NCBI GenBank assembly: GCA_022792175.1
Contig: JAAWAN010000040.1
Span: 1 to 64,000 of the forward strand
Direction of reading: 5' to 3'
Length of the DNA: 64,000 bases
From: Provencibacterium sp.
GTDB taxonomy: Bacteria; Bacillota; Clostridia; Oscillospirales; Ruminococcaceae
Shown: positions 1 to 8,155 of the stretch, piece by piece
Layout: each line of letters starts with the position of its first letter
Numbering within the stretch: the first letter of the stretch is position 1
The notes under the pieces: model-generated
Told to the model about the DNA's origin: nothing
Database searches by the model: none
Seen by the model: the letters and a program-made list of their open reading frames with translations, nothing else
Made by a program: the position numbers and the translations under genes

Positions 1-184
1 AAGTGAGATTAAAAAAGTGGTTTCAGTATATAAAGATGGAAATATAATTCCGTCTTGCGGTATTTGCAGAGAATTTATGATGCATTTAGGCGGAGATGTG
101 GAAAATATTGAAATTCTATTGGATAAAGAAGGACGGACAACTAAATTGATTGATTTGATGCCCGAATATCCACGACATAAATAA
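1..184 (+). CDS. Cytidine-deaminase-like protein, C-terminal fragment (5' end outside window)
   Basis: Reading from base 2, an open frame runs to TAA at 182-184 (about 60 residues). It contains PSCGICREFM, which fits the P-C-x-x-C-R zinc-binding signature of the cytidine/blasticidin-S deaminase fold; the two cysteines would be zinc ligands and the upstream H-A-E motif would lie outside the window. The end of the protein is short and charged. The stretch is visibly AT-rich compared with the rest of the window and lies next to a transposase relic, so recent transfer is likely. The substrate (cytidine, blasticidin-type drug or other) cannot be told from this fragment. Confidence 0.6.
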   Translation, partial: SEIKKVVSVYKDGNIIPSCGICREFMMHLGGDVENIEILLDKEGRTTKLIDLMPEYPRHK

Positions 185-242
185 ATCCCCATTTGTATGG
201 GAGATGCGGTTTTCGTGTAGATTTTCCTTAGTGACTATACAA

Positions 243-262
243 ACATGGTGCTAACACCATGT
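243..262. repeat. Perfect 8-bp inverted repeat left of the transposase relic
   Basis: ACATGGTG and CACCATGT are separated by CTAA. The repeat sits about 80 bp before the transposase start and may belong to the left end of the insertion sequence or act as a transcription block. No terminal repeat partner was found, since the right end of the element is missing. Confidence 0.35.
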
Positions 263-340
263 CAAAGCTTGTCGAAAAATGACAGGGGGAAGGAAAATTT
301 TTCTCGAGTAGAGGAAGGAAAAGCGGTATAAAGGGATAGG

Positions 341-1414
341 ATGAAAGGAATGCTGGCAAAGAGGGCAGAAAATCGAGGACAACTGGAATTTGTAAGTTTG
401 GAGAGCATAGTGCCGCAGGAACACTTGCTGCGGAAAATCGACGCAGCAATCGACTTTAAGAAGATCTACGAATTTGTAGAGGATCTGTACTGTGAGGACA
501 ACAGCAGGCCAAGCATTGACCCCGTGGTTTTGTTCAAGATTGCTCTGATCCAGCACATTTATGGGATTCCATCGCTCCGACGAACGGTGGAAGAAGTGAG
601 TATGAATCTGGCATATCAGTGGTTCATCGGATATTCTCTGAATGAAGCAGTTCTGCATTTTTCCACAGTGAGCTACCATTTAAACATCGGTCCAATCACG
701 CTACGGTAGAGTATGTTTTCCAGTGGGTACTGAAAACAGCAGCAGAGGAAGGATGTCTGGACACGGAAGCGATTTTTGTGGACGGTACCCATATCAAGGC
801 GAGCGCCAATCTGAAGAAGCAGGCGAAGAAGACAGTACCCAGACAGGCAAAACGGTATGCGAAAGAGCTGTTTGAGGAGGTCAAAAAGCCATTTTCTGAT
901 GACAGCGACAAAAAGCCGCAGGAGAAGGGAACGGTGGTATCCACCACTGACCTGGAAAGCGGCATATTCCAAAAAATGCTTTGCTTACGAAGCGCATACC
1001 GCCTGTGACAAGCACAATTTTGTGCTGGATGTTCATGTCATCCCGGGAAATGTCCACGACAGCGTAGCGTTTGATCCCCTGTACAATGAACGGTGCAAAC
1101 ACTATCCCAAACACAAAACCGTGGTGGCGGACAGCGCCTGCAAAACACCCTGGATCTGCAAGAGAATTTTCGAGAGCGGCTGTACCCGTCCCAAGACAAA
1201 AGAGAATGGTCATCCCTAGTAAGCATATGTGTGCGATGAATACTTTGATGATGCCATTTGCCCGGTGTACCGAGCGCTGCATTACTCTACTACAAACCGG
1301 GACGGCTGCCGGGAATACAAAAGCCGGCCGTATCTTTGCAAAAACTGCCCCGCAAGAGCTATGTGCATGGAAAATGCGAAGTGTGAGAAAACAGTTCTAC
1401 ATCATATCTGGCAG
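341..1414 (+). pseudogene. IS1182-family transposase, frameshifted and 3'-truncated
   Basis: The N-terminal part (from ATG 341) has the IS1182-type opening with VEFVSLE-like and LLRKID motifs and SIDPVVLFK. The frame breaks near 680, where one T appears lost in a CATTTAAA stretch. It continues in frame 1 with a DGTHIKAS segment (the first Asp of the DDE core), changes frame again near 975, and continues with HVIPGNVHDS and VVADSACKTP. In-frame stops follow at about 1217-1222. The zinc-finger-like tail (YSTTNRDG, then C-x2-C cysteines and HHIWQ) ends at 1414, where homology stops abruptly beside the AraC gene. At least two frameshifts plus the truncation make it inactive. Family assignment is from motif memory, not a search. 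Confidence 0.8.
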
Positions 1415-1417
1415 GTC

Positions 1418-2296
1418 TCAGATTTTCACATGACGGTAGCCCTGCAGGCGCGCCTGCTTTCGGAAACAGCCGGGAGAAAGCTGCATATGGCGTTTAAACA
1501 CCTTGCCAAAATAATTGCCGTCCGAAAAGCCGCAACAGCGGCCCACCTCCTCGAGCGTTTTATCGGTCGCGCTCAGCAGCTCGGCGGCCGCCTCCAGACG
1601 AAGCCTGGTCAGGTACTGAATTGGCTGCCGGCCGGTATAGCGGAAAAACTCCCGGGAAAGGTGGCTTTGGGAAACGCCCAGATATTCTGCGGTTTCTTCC
1701 AGCGTAATCGGCTGCATATAGCGCTCCTTCATATAGGCCTGCGCCCGCTCAATCAGAAAAGGCACACTGCCGGATATCGGGGTGCCGGAGGCGCAGAGCA
1801 GGCAGAGAAAGCGAAAGGCCTCGCTGCCGGCTGCAAAGGCATTCTGGAGGCGCCCCTCCTTCGCCTTATAATAGATTTCCCAAAGGGCGGCTATGGCAGG
1901 GTGAAATTCGGGAAGGGAAAAAACCTCCCCGCTGCGCTCGCGTGCATAAAGATAATAGGGCAAAACGCCACTTCCGCCCATCATCAGATAGATAAATTCC
2001 CAGGGAGCAGACCCGCTCTCCTCCTCAAAATAATACCGGCTGTCGCCGGGCAGCTGCAGGAAAAAGGCCTCGCCCTTTTTGAGCGCATAAAGCTGCCCGC
2101 CGCTCTGCAGCCTTCCGCTTCCGTTCAGGGTATATTGAAACAAAAGGGCAGGCGAGCGCTCCTTATTCTCCCAGTCATAGGCCCTGCTGTTTCGGCTCTG
2201 CCTGCCGACAGCCAGCAGCTCCACCGCAGGAGAGGCGACATTTTCCAGAAAGCGAAAGCCATAGTCATCCCAGCTGTCCCCGCCGATGTCTCTCAT
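1418..2296 (-). CDS. AraC-family transcriptional regulator
   Basis: A protein of 292 residues: an N-terminal cupin-like sensing half (about 1-170, with GxxGELYALKKGEAFFL-type beta strands) and a C-terminal double helix-turn-helix (about 190-285; ITLEETAEYLGVSQSHLSRE, then a second HTH with GFSDGNYFGKVFKR). It is divergent from the family-4 glycosidase at 2438, so it probably senses the glycoside or its product and activates that gene. ATG at 2296 is chosen because a GGGGA sequence lies about 8 bases upstream; a TTG one codon earlier is also possible. The last codons lie only 4 bp from the end of the transposase relic, so the C-terminus may have been altered by the insertion or a later deletion. 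Confidence 0.85.
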   Translation of the reverse strand: MRDIGGDSWDDYGFRFLENVASPAVELLAVGRQSRNSRAYDWENKERSPALLFQYTLNGSGRLQSGGQLYALKKGEAFFLQLPGDSRYYFEEESGSAPWEFIYLMMGGSGVLPYYLYARERSGEVFSLPEFHPAIAALWEIYYKAKEGRLQNAFAAGSEAFRFLCLLCASGTPISGSVPFLIERAQAYMKERYMQPITLEETAEYLGVSQSHLSREFFRYTGRQPIQYLTRLRLEAAAELLSATDKTLEEVGRCCGFSDGNYFGKVFKRHMQLSPGCFRKQARLQGYRHVKI

Positions 2297-2329
2297 CAAA
2301 ATATTCCCCTTTTTATCAAATTATTACGA

Positions 2330-2358
2330 TTGAAATACATACTGAAACCCCCTAATAT
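2330..2358 (+). promoter_or_regulatory. Sigma-A promoter of the family-4 glycosidase
   Basis: TTGAAA at 2330-2335 and TAATAT at 2353-2358 are separated by 17 bp, in the AraC/glycosidase divergent region. The weak -35 fits activator dependence. Confidence 0.5.
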
Positions 2359-2437
2359 AGGAAGAAAGAGGGAAGGCCATCCCCGCAGCTCTTTGGACAG
2401 GAGCAATCAAAAAATTACAAAAAAGGGGTTCATAGAA

Positions 2438-3919
2438 ATGTCGTTTAAAATTGCATTCATCGGTGCAGGCAGCATCGGATTTACCCGGCAGCTGCTGGCA
2501 GATATTCTGAGCGTACCGGAATTCCGGAAGATAGAAGTCGCCTTTACCGATATCAATCCGGATAACCTGCGCATGGTCACCCAGCTTTGCCAGCGGGATA
2601 TTGATGAAAACGGCCTGCCTATCAAAATCCATGCCACATTAAACCGGCGGGAAGCCTTCCGGAATGCCCGCTATGTCATCAACTGCGTGCGCATCGGCAT
2701 GCTCGAGGCCTTCACCAGCGATGTGGAGATCCCGCTCAAATATGGCATCGATCAGTGCGTCGGCGATACGCTCTGCATCGGCGGCATTATGTATGGCCAG
2801 CGCGGCATCCCCGCCGTGCTGGACTTCTGCCGGGATATCCGCGAGGTCGCAGCCCCCGGCTGCATTATGCTCAACTACTCCAACCCGAACGCCATGATCA
2901 CCTGGGCCTGCAACAAATATGGCAAGGTAAAAACCTATGGGCTCTGCCATGGGGTGCAGCACGGGCACGAACAGATTGCCAAAGCCCTGGGCCGCCGGCG
3001 GGAGGATGTGGACATCATCTGCGCGGGGCTCAACCATCAGACCTGGTATATCAGCGTAAAGACGAATGGCGTGGAGCGCACCGGCGAGCTGCTTTCCTAT
3101 ATGCAGAAGGCGGAATTTGCAGAGGATGAAAACGTCCGCCTGGACGTCATGAAAAATTTTGGCTACTATTCCACCGAATCCAACGGCCACCTCTCCGAGT
3201 ACCTGATGTGGTACAGGAAGCGTCCGGAGGAGATGGAAAAATGGGTGACCTACCATAACTGGTCGCAGGGGGAAACGGCCGGCTATCTGCGCGTCTGCAA
3301 AGAGAGCCGCAACTGGTTTGAAACCGATTTCCCCAACTGGCTCAGGGAGCCTGCGAAAAGCTTTGTCTCCGAAAAGCGTTCGCTGGAGCACGGCAGCTAT
3401 ATTATTGAGGGCCTCGAGACCGGGCGGGTCTACCGCGGCCACTTCAACGTTATGAATGAGGGAGCCATCTCCAACCTGCCGGATGAATGCGTTGTAGAGG
3501 TCCCCTGCTATGTCAACGGCAGCGGCGTGGCTGTGCCGAAGCTAGGCGATCTGCCACTCGGGTGTGCGGCCATCTGCTCGCAGAGCGTCTGGGTGCAGAA
3601 GCTGGCCGTCGAGGCGGCGGTCCATGCAGATATTAACCTGCTGCGCCAGGCCGCGCTGATGGACCCGCTGACCGGCGCCGTTTGCACGCCGGAGGAAATC
3701 CGGCAGATGGTGGATGAGATGCTCGTCGCCGGGGCCGAGTGGCTGCCGCAGTATAAAGAAGAAATTGAAAAAGCCAAAAAACGGCTGGAAAACAAAACCG
3801 TTCCCTACCGTCCGGTAAAGGGCTTCACTCTGAAGACCAAAACGGTGGAAGAAATGGCCGCTGAAAAGACAAAATACCGGGAGATGGCCGCGGCAGCAGC
3901 CAAGGAGAAGGTGAAATAG
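2438..3919 (+). CDS. melA: Glycoside hydrolase family 4 (alpha-galactosidase/alpha-glucosidase type)
   Basis: A 493-residue cytoplasmic enzyme. Family-4 hydrolases use NAD+ and a divalent metal to cleave glycosides by oxidation at C3 followed by elimination. Visible are an N-terminal dinucleotide-binding loop (FIGAGSIGFTRQL, residues about 7-19), the NYSNPNAM segment, and the metal-site LCHGVQHG motif with the family's Cys and His. The family's usual length is 430-490. ATG 2438 follows a clear AAAGGGG site; the frame stays open far upstream (to about 1229), but that part is antisense to araC and has no family features. Closest by feel to MelA-like alpha-galactosidases; alpha-glucosidase or galacturonidase specificity is not excluded. 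No transporter adjoins it. Confidence 0.88.
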   Translation: MSFKIAFIGAGSIGFTRQLLADILSVPEFRKIEVAFTDINPDNLRMVTQLCQRDIDENGLPIKIHATLNRREAFRNARYVINCVRIGMLEAFTSDVEIPLKYGIDQCVGDTLCIGGIMYGQRGIPAVLDFCRDIREVAAPGCIMLNYSNPNAMITWACNKYGKVKTYGLCHGVQHGHEQIAKALGRRREDVDIICAGLNHQTWYISVKTNGVERTGELLSYMQKAEFAEDENVRLDVMKNFGYYSTESNGHLSEYLMWYRKRPEEMEKWVTYHNWSQGETAGYLRVCKESRNWFETDFPNWLREPAKSFVSEKRSLEHGSYIIEGLETGRVYRGHFNVMNEGAISNLPDECVVEVPCYVNGSGVAVPKLGDLPLGCAAICSQSVWVQKLAVEAAVHADINLLRQAALMDPLTGAVCTPEEIRQMVDEMLVAGAEWLPQYKEEIEKAKKRLENKTVPYRPVKGFTLKTKTVEEMAAEKTKYREMAAAAAKEKVK

Positions 3920-3977
3920 CCTTTATATCCGAAAAAAGGCAGCATACCTTCTGCCCGCTTTGCTTTCGCAGCTGAGA

Positions 3978-4138
3978 GGGCGCGTTGCAAAATATTTTTC
4001 CGGTTTGCAGAAACCGGAAAAAGGGCGGTTTTGCCCGCGCCCGCGATAGGCGGGCGAAATTTGACTCTGGTGGAGTCAAAAGCCATTTTTTCAGAAGGGA
4101 CCGTTGCAAAATGCAAGCATTTTGCAACAGTCCCTTAA
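3978..4138. repeat. Intergenic hairpin cluster (repeat copy A) between convergent genes
   Basis: The 325-bp gap between the glycosidase and hslO contains four consecutive stem-loops. At 3995-4022 is a perfect 12-bp stem (TTTTTCCGGTTT, loop GCAG). At about 4036-4058 is a GC-rich GCCCGC/GCGGGC stem. At about 4061-4081 is TTTGACTC/GAGTCAAA. At 4096-4137 is an 18-20 bp stem around TTGCAAAATGC. Related sequences recur at 12631-12690, 33607-33655, 56385-56425 and 59841-59980. It probably acts as a bidirectional transcription end; no gene is seen in it. Confidence 0.6.
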
Positions 4139-4244
4139 AAAGCAGCTTTTAGCGCCGCCAGATCTATTTCCTCCATCCCCCATAGGAAAAGCTGCCCTCC
4201 GGCTTCTGCAGGCCGGAAAAGAAATCCGGCAAGCACCCCTTTTT

Positions 4245-5117
4245 TCAGCGCTCCGATAAGGCCAGCAGCTCTTCGCAGGTAAAGCTGCGCTCGATGCCGC
4301 AAAAATGACACTGCACACCGGTTACAGGGCGCTCCTGCGCCATTTTTTTCAGCTCCTCCCTGCCCAGCGAAATCAGCGCGCGCTCCATTCTCTCCCGGGA
4401 GCAGTCGCAGCGATATTCCATCTCCCCCTCGTCGAGTATCTCCGGCGAGAAGCCCTCGAGCGCCATAAACGCAATTTCCTGCGGCGACTTTTTATCGCGG
4501 ATAAGTGAGGAGACCGGCGGCATCCTTTTCATATTCTCCTCCAGCCGGTCGATGGTATCCTCTGCTGCACCCGGCAGCAGCTGCACCAGAAAGCCGCCCG
4601 CCGCCCGAACGGTCAGCTCCGGATTCACCAGCACCCCCAGCGCGCACACGGTCGGCACCTGTTCGCTGAGGGCATAATAATGGGTAACATCCTCCGCAAT
4701 CTCCCCGGAAACGATGGGGGTCTGCCCGATATAGGGCTCCCCCTGCCCCTCGTCCCGAATGGCATAGAGCATCCCGTTTCGTCCGACTGCCCCGGCTACA
4801 TCCAGCTTGCCGAAGCAGTTGAGGGGCAGCTCAACCACCGGGTTTTGTACCCAGCCCCGAACATTGCCCGCCGCATCGGAAACGGCAATCAGTGCGCCGG
4901 CAGGGCCATCTCCGTTGAGCCGCAGCGTAACCGAGCTCTTTTCAGTCTTAAGCTGCATTCCCATAAAGGAGGCCGCCGTCAGCAGTCTTCCCAGTGCCGC
5001 CGTTACGACGGCGCTCGTTTTATGAACCTGTTCCGCCCGCGCACAGGCATCGGTCGAATCGAGCGCCAGACAGAGGATCTCCCCACCCCTGGAGATAGCC
5101 CGCACATATTTTCCCAT
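4245..5117 (-). CDS. hslO: Hsp33 redox-regulated chaperonin
   Basis: 290 residues, the normal Hsp33 length. The C-terminal redox switch is complete: Cys237-x-Cys239 (YRCDCS) and Cys270-x2-Cys273 (VQCHFC), which bind zinc when reduced and form disulfides on oxidative stress, turning on holdase activity in the cytoplasm. The N-terminal part has the family's MGKYVRAISR opening and a GNVRGWVQNP segment. ATG 5117 is chosen for homology; it lies 5 bp after the methyltransferase stop, with a GGGGAGG site about 13 bases upstream. An in-frame ATG further upstream would overlap the neighbour and add 11 residues. Co-transcribed with the methyltransferase. Confidence 0.93.
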   Translation of the reverse strand: MGKYVRAISRGGEILCLALDSTDACARAEQVHKTSAVVTAALGRLLTAASFMGMQLKTEKSSVTLRLNGDGPAGALIAVSDAAGNVRGWVQNPVVELPLNCFGKLDVAGAVGRNGMLYAIRDEGQGEPYIGQTPIVSGEIAEDVTHYYALSEQVPTVCALGVLVNPELTVRAAGGFLVQLLPGAAEDTIDRLEENMKRMPPVSSLIRDKKSPQEIAFMALEGFSPEILDEGEMEYRCDCSRERMERALISLGREELKKMAQERPVTGVQCHFCGIERSFTCEELLALSER

Positions 5118-5121
5118 CTCT

Positions 5122-5907
5122 TTATTTTTTCCTCCCCTCATCCTGCGCACCCTGGTGCCTGGTCATATTTTCCATGACATAAACGAGCCGCTGAGCATCC
5201 TCCCGCGGCTCGCGGAAGCTGTCCGCCGTATAAACGGCGATCAGCTCAAAGCCCGCCGCCTTCCCCATCGCCTGCAGCTCTCCGGTGGAATAGGCGCGCT
5301 CGGAAAAGTACTCACTGCTGCGGATATAGCGGTTTTCCCCGGTGCGTTCAAAAAAATCCAGCGTAATATCCACCGTGCAGCCGTCGCTCATCGCATTCTG
5401 CCAGACGCAGAAAACCTCCTCATCATCAAAAACAAAGGTGGAGCGGTCCAGAATCTGCCGGTGCTTATAAAGCGTATTGACGTCAAAAATAAAGAGCCCG
5501 CCGGTCTCTACGAACAGGGAGAGGCGCGAAAAGACCTGTGCCAGCCGCTTTTCATCGGTAATATGGTTCAGTGTGTCCAGCGTACACAGGCAGATATCCA
5601 CCGTTCCAAACAGGTCGAGCTGCTCCATCTCCTGCTGCAGGAAGAGCGGGCGCGGGGAGCCCTCGAAAGAGCAGAGCTTCTGCATGGCGAAGCTGAGCAT
5701 CTCTCCGCTGCTGTCTACGCCGATAACATCCCAGCCGTACTCTGCCAGCGGAAAGCTGAGGTTCCCCGTACCGCAGCCCAGGTCCAGCAGAAGGTGGCCC
5801 TCCCCGCCATAGTGCCGGCGAATCAGCCTGCAAAAATAATCCGCCCGCTGCTCATAATCCACCTCGGTGTTCAGCCGGTCATAAAACCGGGCAAATGTCG
5901 AATACAT
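5122..5907 (-). CDS. Class I SAM-dependent methyltransferase
   Basis: 261 residues. Motif I (LLLDLGCGTGNLSFPLA, about residues 39-55) and the acidic post-I turn (VIGVDSSGEML) define the SAM-binding Rossmann fold; DICLCTLDTLNHI fits motif IV. It starts MYSTFARFYDRL, an opening common in small clostridial methyltransferases of unknown substrate. The RBS is AAAGGA. The gene directly precedes hslO and follows the YerC-like gene by 23 bp, so the three form one unit. The substrate is unknown. Confidence 0.85.
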   Translation of the reverse strand: MYSTFARFYDRLNTEVDYEQRADYFCRLIRRHYGGEGHLLLDLGCGTGNLSFPLAEYGWDVIGVDSSGEMLSFAMQKLCSFEGSPRPLFLQQEMEQLDLFGTVDICLCTLDTLNHITDEKRLAQVFSRLSLFVETGGLFIFDVNTLYKHRQILDRSTFVFDDEEVFCVWQNAMSDGCTVDITLDFFERTGENRYIRSSEYFSERAYSTGELQAMGKAAGFELIAVYTADSFREPREDAQRLVYVMENMTRHQGAQDEGRKK

Positions 5908-5930
5908 TTAAAAAAGTCCTTTCGCGGGCA

Positions 5931-6236
5931 TTATTTTTCCTGCTTTTTCTCCTCCTGCATGCGACCAAACACAATATTGTAACCATCGCACCCATAGTTG
6001 AGCGAACGGTTGACGCGGCTGATGGTTGCGGTGGAGGCCCCTGTGGCCTCGACGATCTCGCTGTAAACGCAGTGCTCGCTCAGCATTTTGGCAACGGCAA
6101 TCCGCTGCGAAAGCGCCCGCAGCTCAGGAACCGTACACAGATCATCAAAAAATTTATAGCACTCCTCCAACGTCTGCAGTTTGAGGACTGCTTTAAACAA
6201 AAAATCCACGTTTTCATCCTTCAGCTTCGCGATCAT
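5931..6236 (-). CDS. yerC: YerC/YecD-family TrpR-related DNA-binding protein
   Basis: 101 residues with a TrpR-like helix-turn-helix: LRALSQRIAVAKMLSEHCVY, then SEIVEATGASTATISRVNR at about residues 60-78, ending in a short lysine/glutamate-rich tail. This family is widespread in Firmicutes and annotated as a putative regulator; its ligand is not established. It is the first gene of the run that continues with the methyltransferase and hslO. Confidence 0.88.
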   Translation of the reverse strand: MIAKLKDENVDFLFKAVLKLQTLEECYKFFDDLCTVPELRALSQRIAVAKMLSEHCVYSEIVEATGASTATISRVNRSLNYGCDGYNIVFGRMQEEKKQEK

Positions 6237-6531
6237 CTATGCATCCACTTCCCTTTCTGCAAATTGATGCGCCCATCCTTTTCAGGCCAAAATGCTTCAA
6301 AGGCCTGCGGCCTTTCTCCGCCGGCGGACAGTAGGGTTTTTTCACGGTAGCCCCGGCCGCAGTCTCATTTTACCATTTCAGTGCATAAAAGTAAATATCC
6401 CCAGTCGCCGAAAAGCTGCAAAACGGAAAATCCTCCCTGGCAGCTCAGGGCTTCGTCCCGTTTCTTTCACAGGGCAAGAGTACTTAAAAAGTATGCTTTA
6501 ATACTTTGCCCTTTTTCTTTCAGCTCAGCTA
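6237..6531. other. Intergenic region, no gene seen
   Basis: Region between yerC and the thiamine promoter. Short open frames exist but lack ribosome binding sites and family features. A fragment around 6405-6440 (GCAAAACGGAAAATCC) loosely resembles the intergenic repeat core seen elsewhere. The yerC promoter should lie here. Confidence 0.4.
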
Positions 6532-6560
6532 TTGACAATAGCGGACGAATCGAATACAAT
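6532..6560 (+). promoter_or_regulatory. Consensus sigma-A promoter of the thiamine transporter
   Basis: TTGACA at 6532-6537, exactly 17 bp, TACAAT at 6555-6560. The predicted start at about 6567 places the TPP aptamer at the 5' end of the transcript. Confidence 0.85.
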
Positions 6561-6582
6561 AAGGGGCAACAGCTTAATAAAC

Positions 6583-6678
6583 CATGCAGGGGTGCTGAGT
6601 GAGCTCGGCTGAGATGGAATCCGACTGATATTCCAAAACCTTTAACCTGATCTGGGTAATGCCAGCGTAGGAAAATTG
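6583..6678 (+). ncRNA. TPP riboswitch (THI element)
   Basis: It contains the conserved CAGGGGTGCT start, GGCTGAGAT, and AACCTGATCTGGGTAATGCC followed by AGCGTAGGAAA: the P2/P4 pieces of the thiamine pyrophosphate aptamer in the right order. It lies between a consensus promoter and a terminator hairpin at 6704-6740, upstream of a ThiT-like gene. It should shut transport expression when TPP is plentiful. Confidence 0.95.
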
Positions 6679-6703
6679 GGAAACGGCTTTTTTCGAGCTT
6701 TTT

Positions 6704-6740
6704 CGCGCGTCCCGCGGCTGATACCGCGGGGCGCGTTTTC
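6704..6740 (+). terminator. Riboswitch expression-platform terminator
   Basis: CGCGTCCCGCGG (6706-6717) pairs with CCGCGGGGCGCG (6724-6735), one G-U pair, then TTTT. It sits 26 bp after the TPP aptamer and 50 bp before the ThiT start, so transcription attenuation is the likely mechanism. Confidence 0.85.
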
Positions 6741-6789
6741 CTGTATCCGGCTTTTTAGGCTGACTATTTTTGGGAAGGAGAATCCCCCT

Positions 6790-7377
6790 ATGAAATCATC
6801 CAGAGTCCGAATTCTCACCGAGTGCGCACTGATGGTCGCGCTCTCCGCCGTTTTGCAGATTATTCCCTTCTTTTCTCTGCCAGCCGGCGGCTCGATCACC
6901 CTGGCCTCAATGGCGCCCATCGTCCTCGCGGCACTGCGCCATGGGCCAAAATGGGGCCTGCTGACCTCCTTTGCCTGCAGCCTTCTGCAGATGCTCCTCG
7001 GCGGCATCTCCAGCCCGCCAACCGAAACCCTTGGCTGGTTCGTTCTGGTCGTTCTGCTCGACTACCTGTTAGCCTTCACCTGCCTGGGACTCGCCCCGCT
7101 TTTTGCCCGGCCGTTTAGCAGCTCCAAAGCAGTCGGCCCGGCAGTTGGCTCGGTCGCCGTCTGCTTCATCCGCTTTCTCTGCCACTATCTGTCCGGCATC
7201 ATCATCTGGGGGGTCTATGCTCCCGAGGGGCAGCCGGTCTGGCTCTACTCATTGAACTACAACGGAAGCTACATGCTCGTTGAAACCATTTTGACCACCG
7301 TGGTTGTCGTGCTGCTGTATGGGCCGCTGATGCGTATTGATAAGAAGCGCCCGGCCGCTTCCGGCTCAGGCAAATAG
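6790..7377 (+). CDS. thiT: Thiamine transporter, ECF S component ThiT
   Basis: A 195-residue, highly hydrophobic protein with about six membrane helices, as expected for an ECF substrate-binding subunit. The opening (RILTECALMVALSAVL), the GSITLASMAPIVLAALRHG loop and WLYSLNYNGSYMLVE match ThiT-type features. The TPP riboswitch directly upstream supports thiamine as substrate. It needs the shared EcfA/A'/T energizing module, which is not in the window. ATG 6790 follows a GGAAGGAG site 9 bases upstream. Monocistronic: a strong terminator follows. Confidence 0.93.
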   Translation: MKSSRVRILTECALMVALSAVLQIIPFFSLPAGGSITLASMAPIVLAALRHGPKWGLLTSFACSLLQMLLGGISSPPTETLGWFVLVVLLDYLLAFTCLGLAPLFARPFSSSKAVGPAVGSVAVCFIRFLCHYLSGIIIWGVYAPEGQPVWLYSLNYNGSYMLVETILTTVVVVLLYGPLMRIDKKRPAASGSGK

Positions 7378-7386
7378 GTTTCTTTT

Positions 7387-7419
7387 CTGCCGGCCGAAGG
7401 TTTCGGCCGGCAGTTTTTT
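7387..7419 (+). terminator. Intrinsic terminator after thiT
   Basis: Perfect 12-bp stem (CTGCCGGCCGAA at 7387-7398 with its complement at 7402-7413), 3-base loop and six T residues. Confidence 0.9.
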
Positions 7420-7455
7420 AAAAACATCCTGATGAAAAGAAAGGGGATTTTCAGC

Positions 7456-8139
7456 ATGCGCACCCTTACAAGCAGGCAGATGGCCGAAGCAGAACGGCGC
7501 GCCGATGAGGCGGGGGTCAGCTACCGGCAGCTGATGGAAAACGCCGGCGCCGCAGCCGTCCGGCTGATACAGCGCCGGGGGCTTCCCACTGCCAAAGAGA
7601 CGCTCATCTTTGTGGGCAGCGGCAATAACGGCGGGGATGGCTATGTCGCCGCGCGCCTGCTCGCTAAGGCCGGCGCACAGGTGCGCCTTGTTCTGGTCGA
7701 AGGGGAACCGCGCACCGAAATCAGCCGCTGTAACCGGCAGCGGGCGCAGCAGCTGCATATTCCGGAGCTAAAACCCGAAGCGCTCCCTGCACCCTCCCTC
7801 TTTGAAGGCCTGATTGTGGATGCCATTTATGGAACCGGTTTTCATGGCACGCTGCGCGAAAACGCCCGGCAGGCGGCCCGCTGGATCAACGCCGCGCCCG
7901 CCGCCGTTTTTGCCCTCGATCTGCCCAGCGGCGTCGGCGCAGACACCGGGGAGAGCGACCCGGATGCCGTACGCGCCGATGTGACCATCGCCTTTGACAG
8001 CTTCAAGCCCGCCCATCAAACGACATGCGCCGCCCCGTTTTGCGGGGAGAGCGTGCAGGTGGATATCGGCATCCCGGAAGGATGCCATCCGGATGAAAAG
8101 GCAGCGCCTTTTGAAAAACAGGAAAGGAGAACCCGCTGA
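7456..8139 (+). CDS. nnrE: NAD(P)H-hydrate epimerase (YjeF N-terminal domain only)
   Basis: 227 residues. It repairs hydrated NAD(P)H by interconverting R and S epimers. Visible are the TSRQMAEAERRA opening, QLMENAG, the phosphate-binding FVGSGNNGGDGYVAAR loop (about residues 53-68), VDAIYGTGFHG and LDLPSGVGADTG, which carry the potassium and catalytic aspartate region. Many bacteria fuse this domain to the ADP-dependent dehydratase; here the protein ends after the epimerase domain with a short charged tail. ATG 7456 is preferred over 7432 because AAGGGG lies 9 bases upstream. Confidence 0.92.
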   Translation: MRTLTSRQMAEAERRADEAGVSYRQLMENAGAAAVRLIQRRGLPTAKETLIFVGSGNNGGDGYVAARLLAKAGAQVRLVLVEGEPRTEISRCNRQRAQQLHIPELKPEALPAPSLFEGLIVDAIYGTGFHGTLRENARQAARWINAAPAAVFALDLPSGVGADTGESDPDAVRADVTIAFDSFKPAHQTTCAAPFCGESVQVDIGIPEGCHPDEKAAPFEKQERRTR

Positions 8140-8155
8140 AAGCCGGTCGTCAGGC

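Noticed and set aside
1229-2437. Plus-strand open frame in phase with the glycosidase, which would give an 896-residue fusion
   Set aside because: It is the tail of the transposase relic followed by sequence antisense to araC. The glycosidase family begins at ATG 2438 with a good ribosome site.
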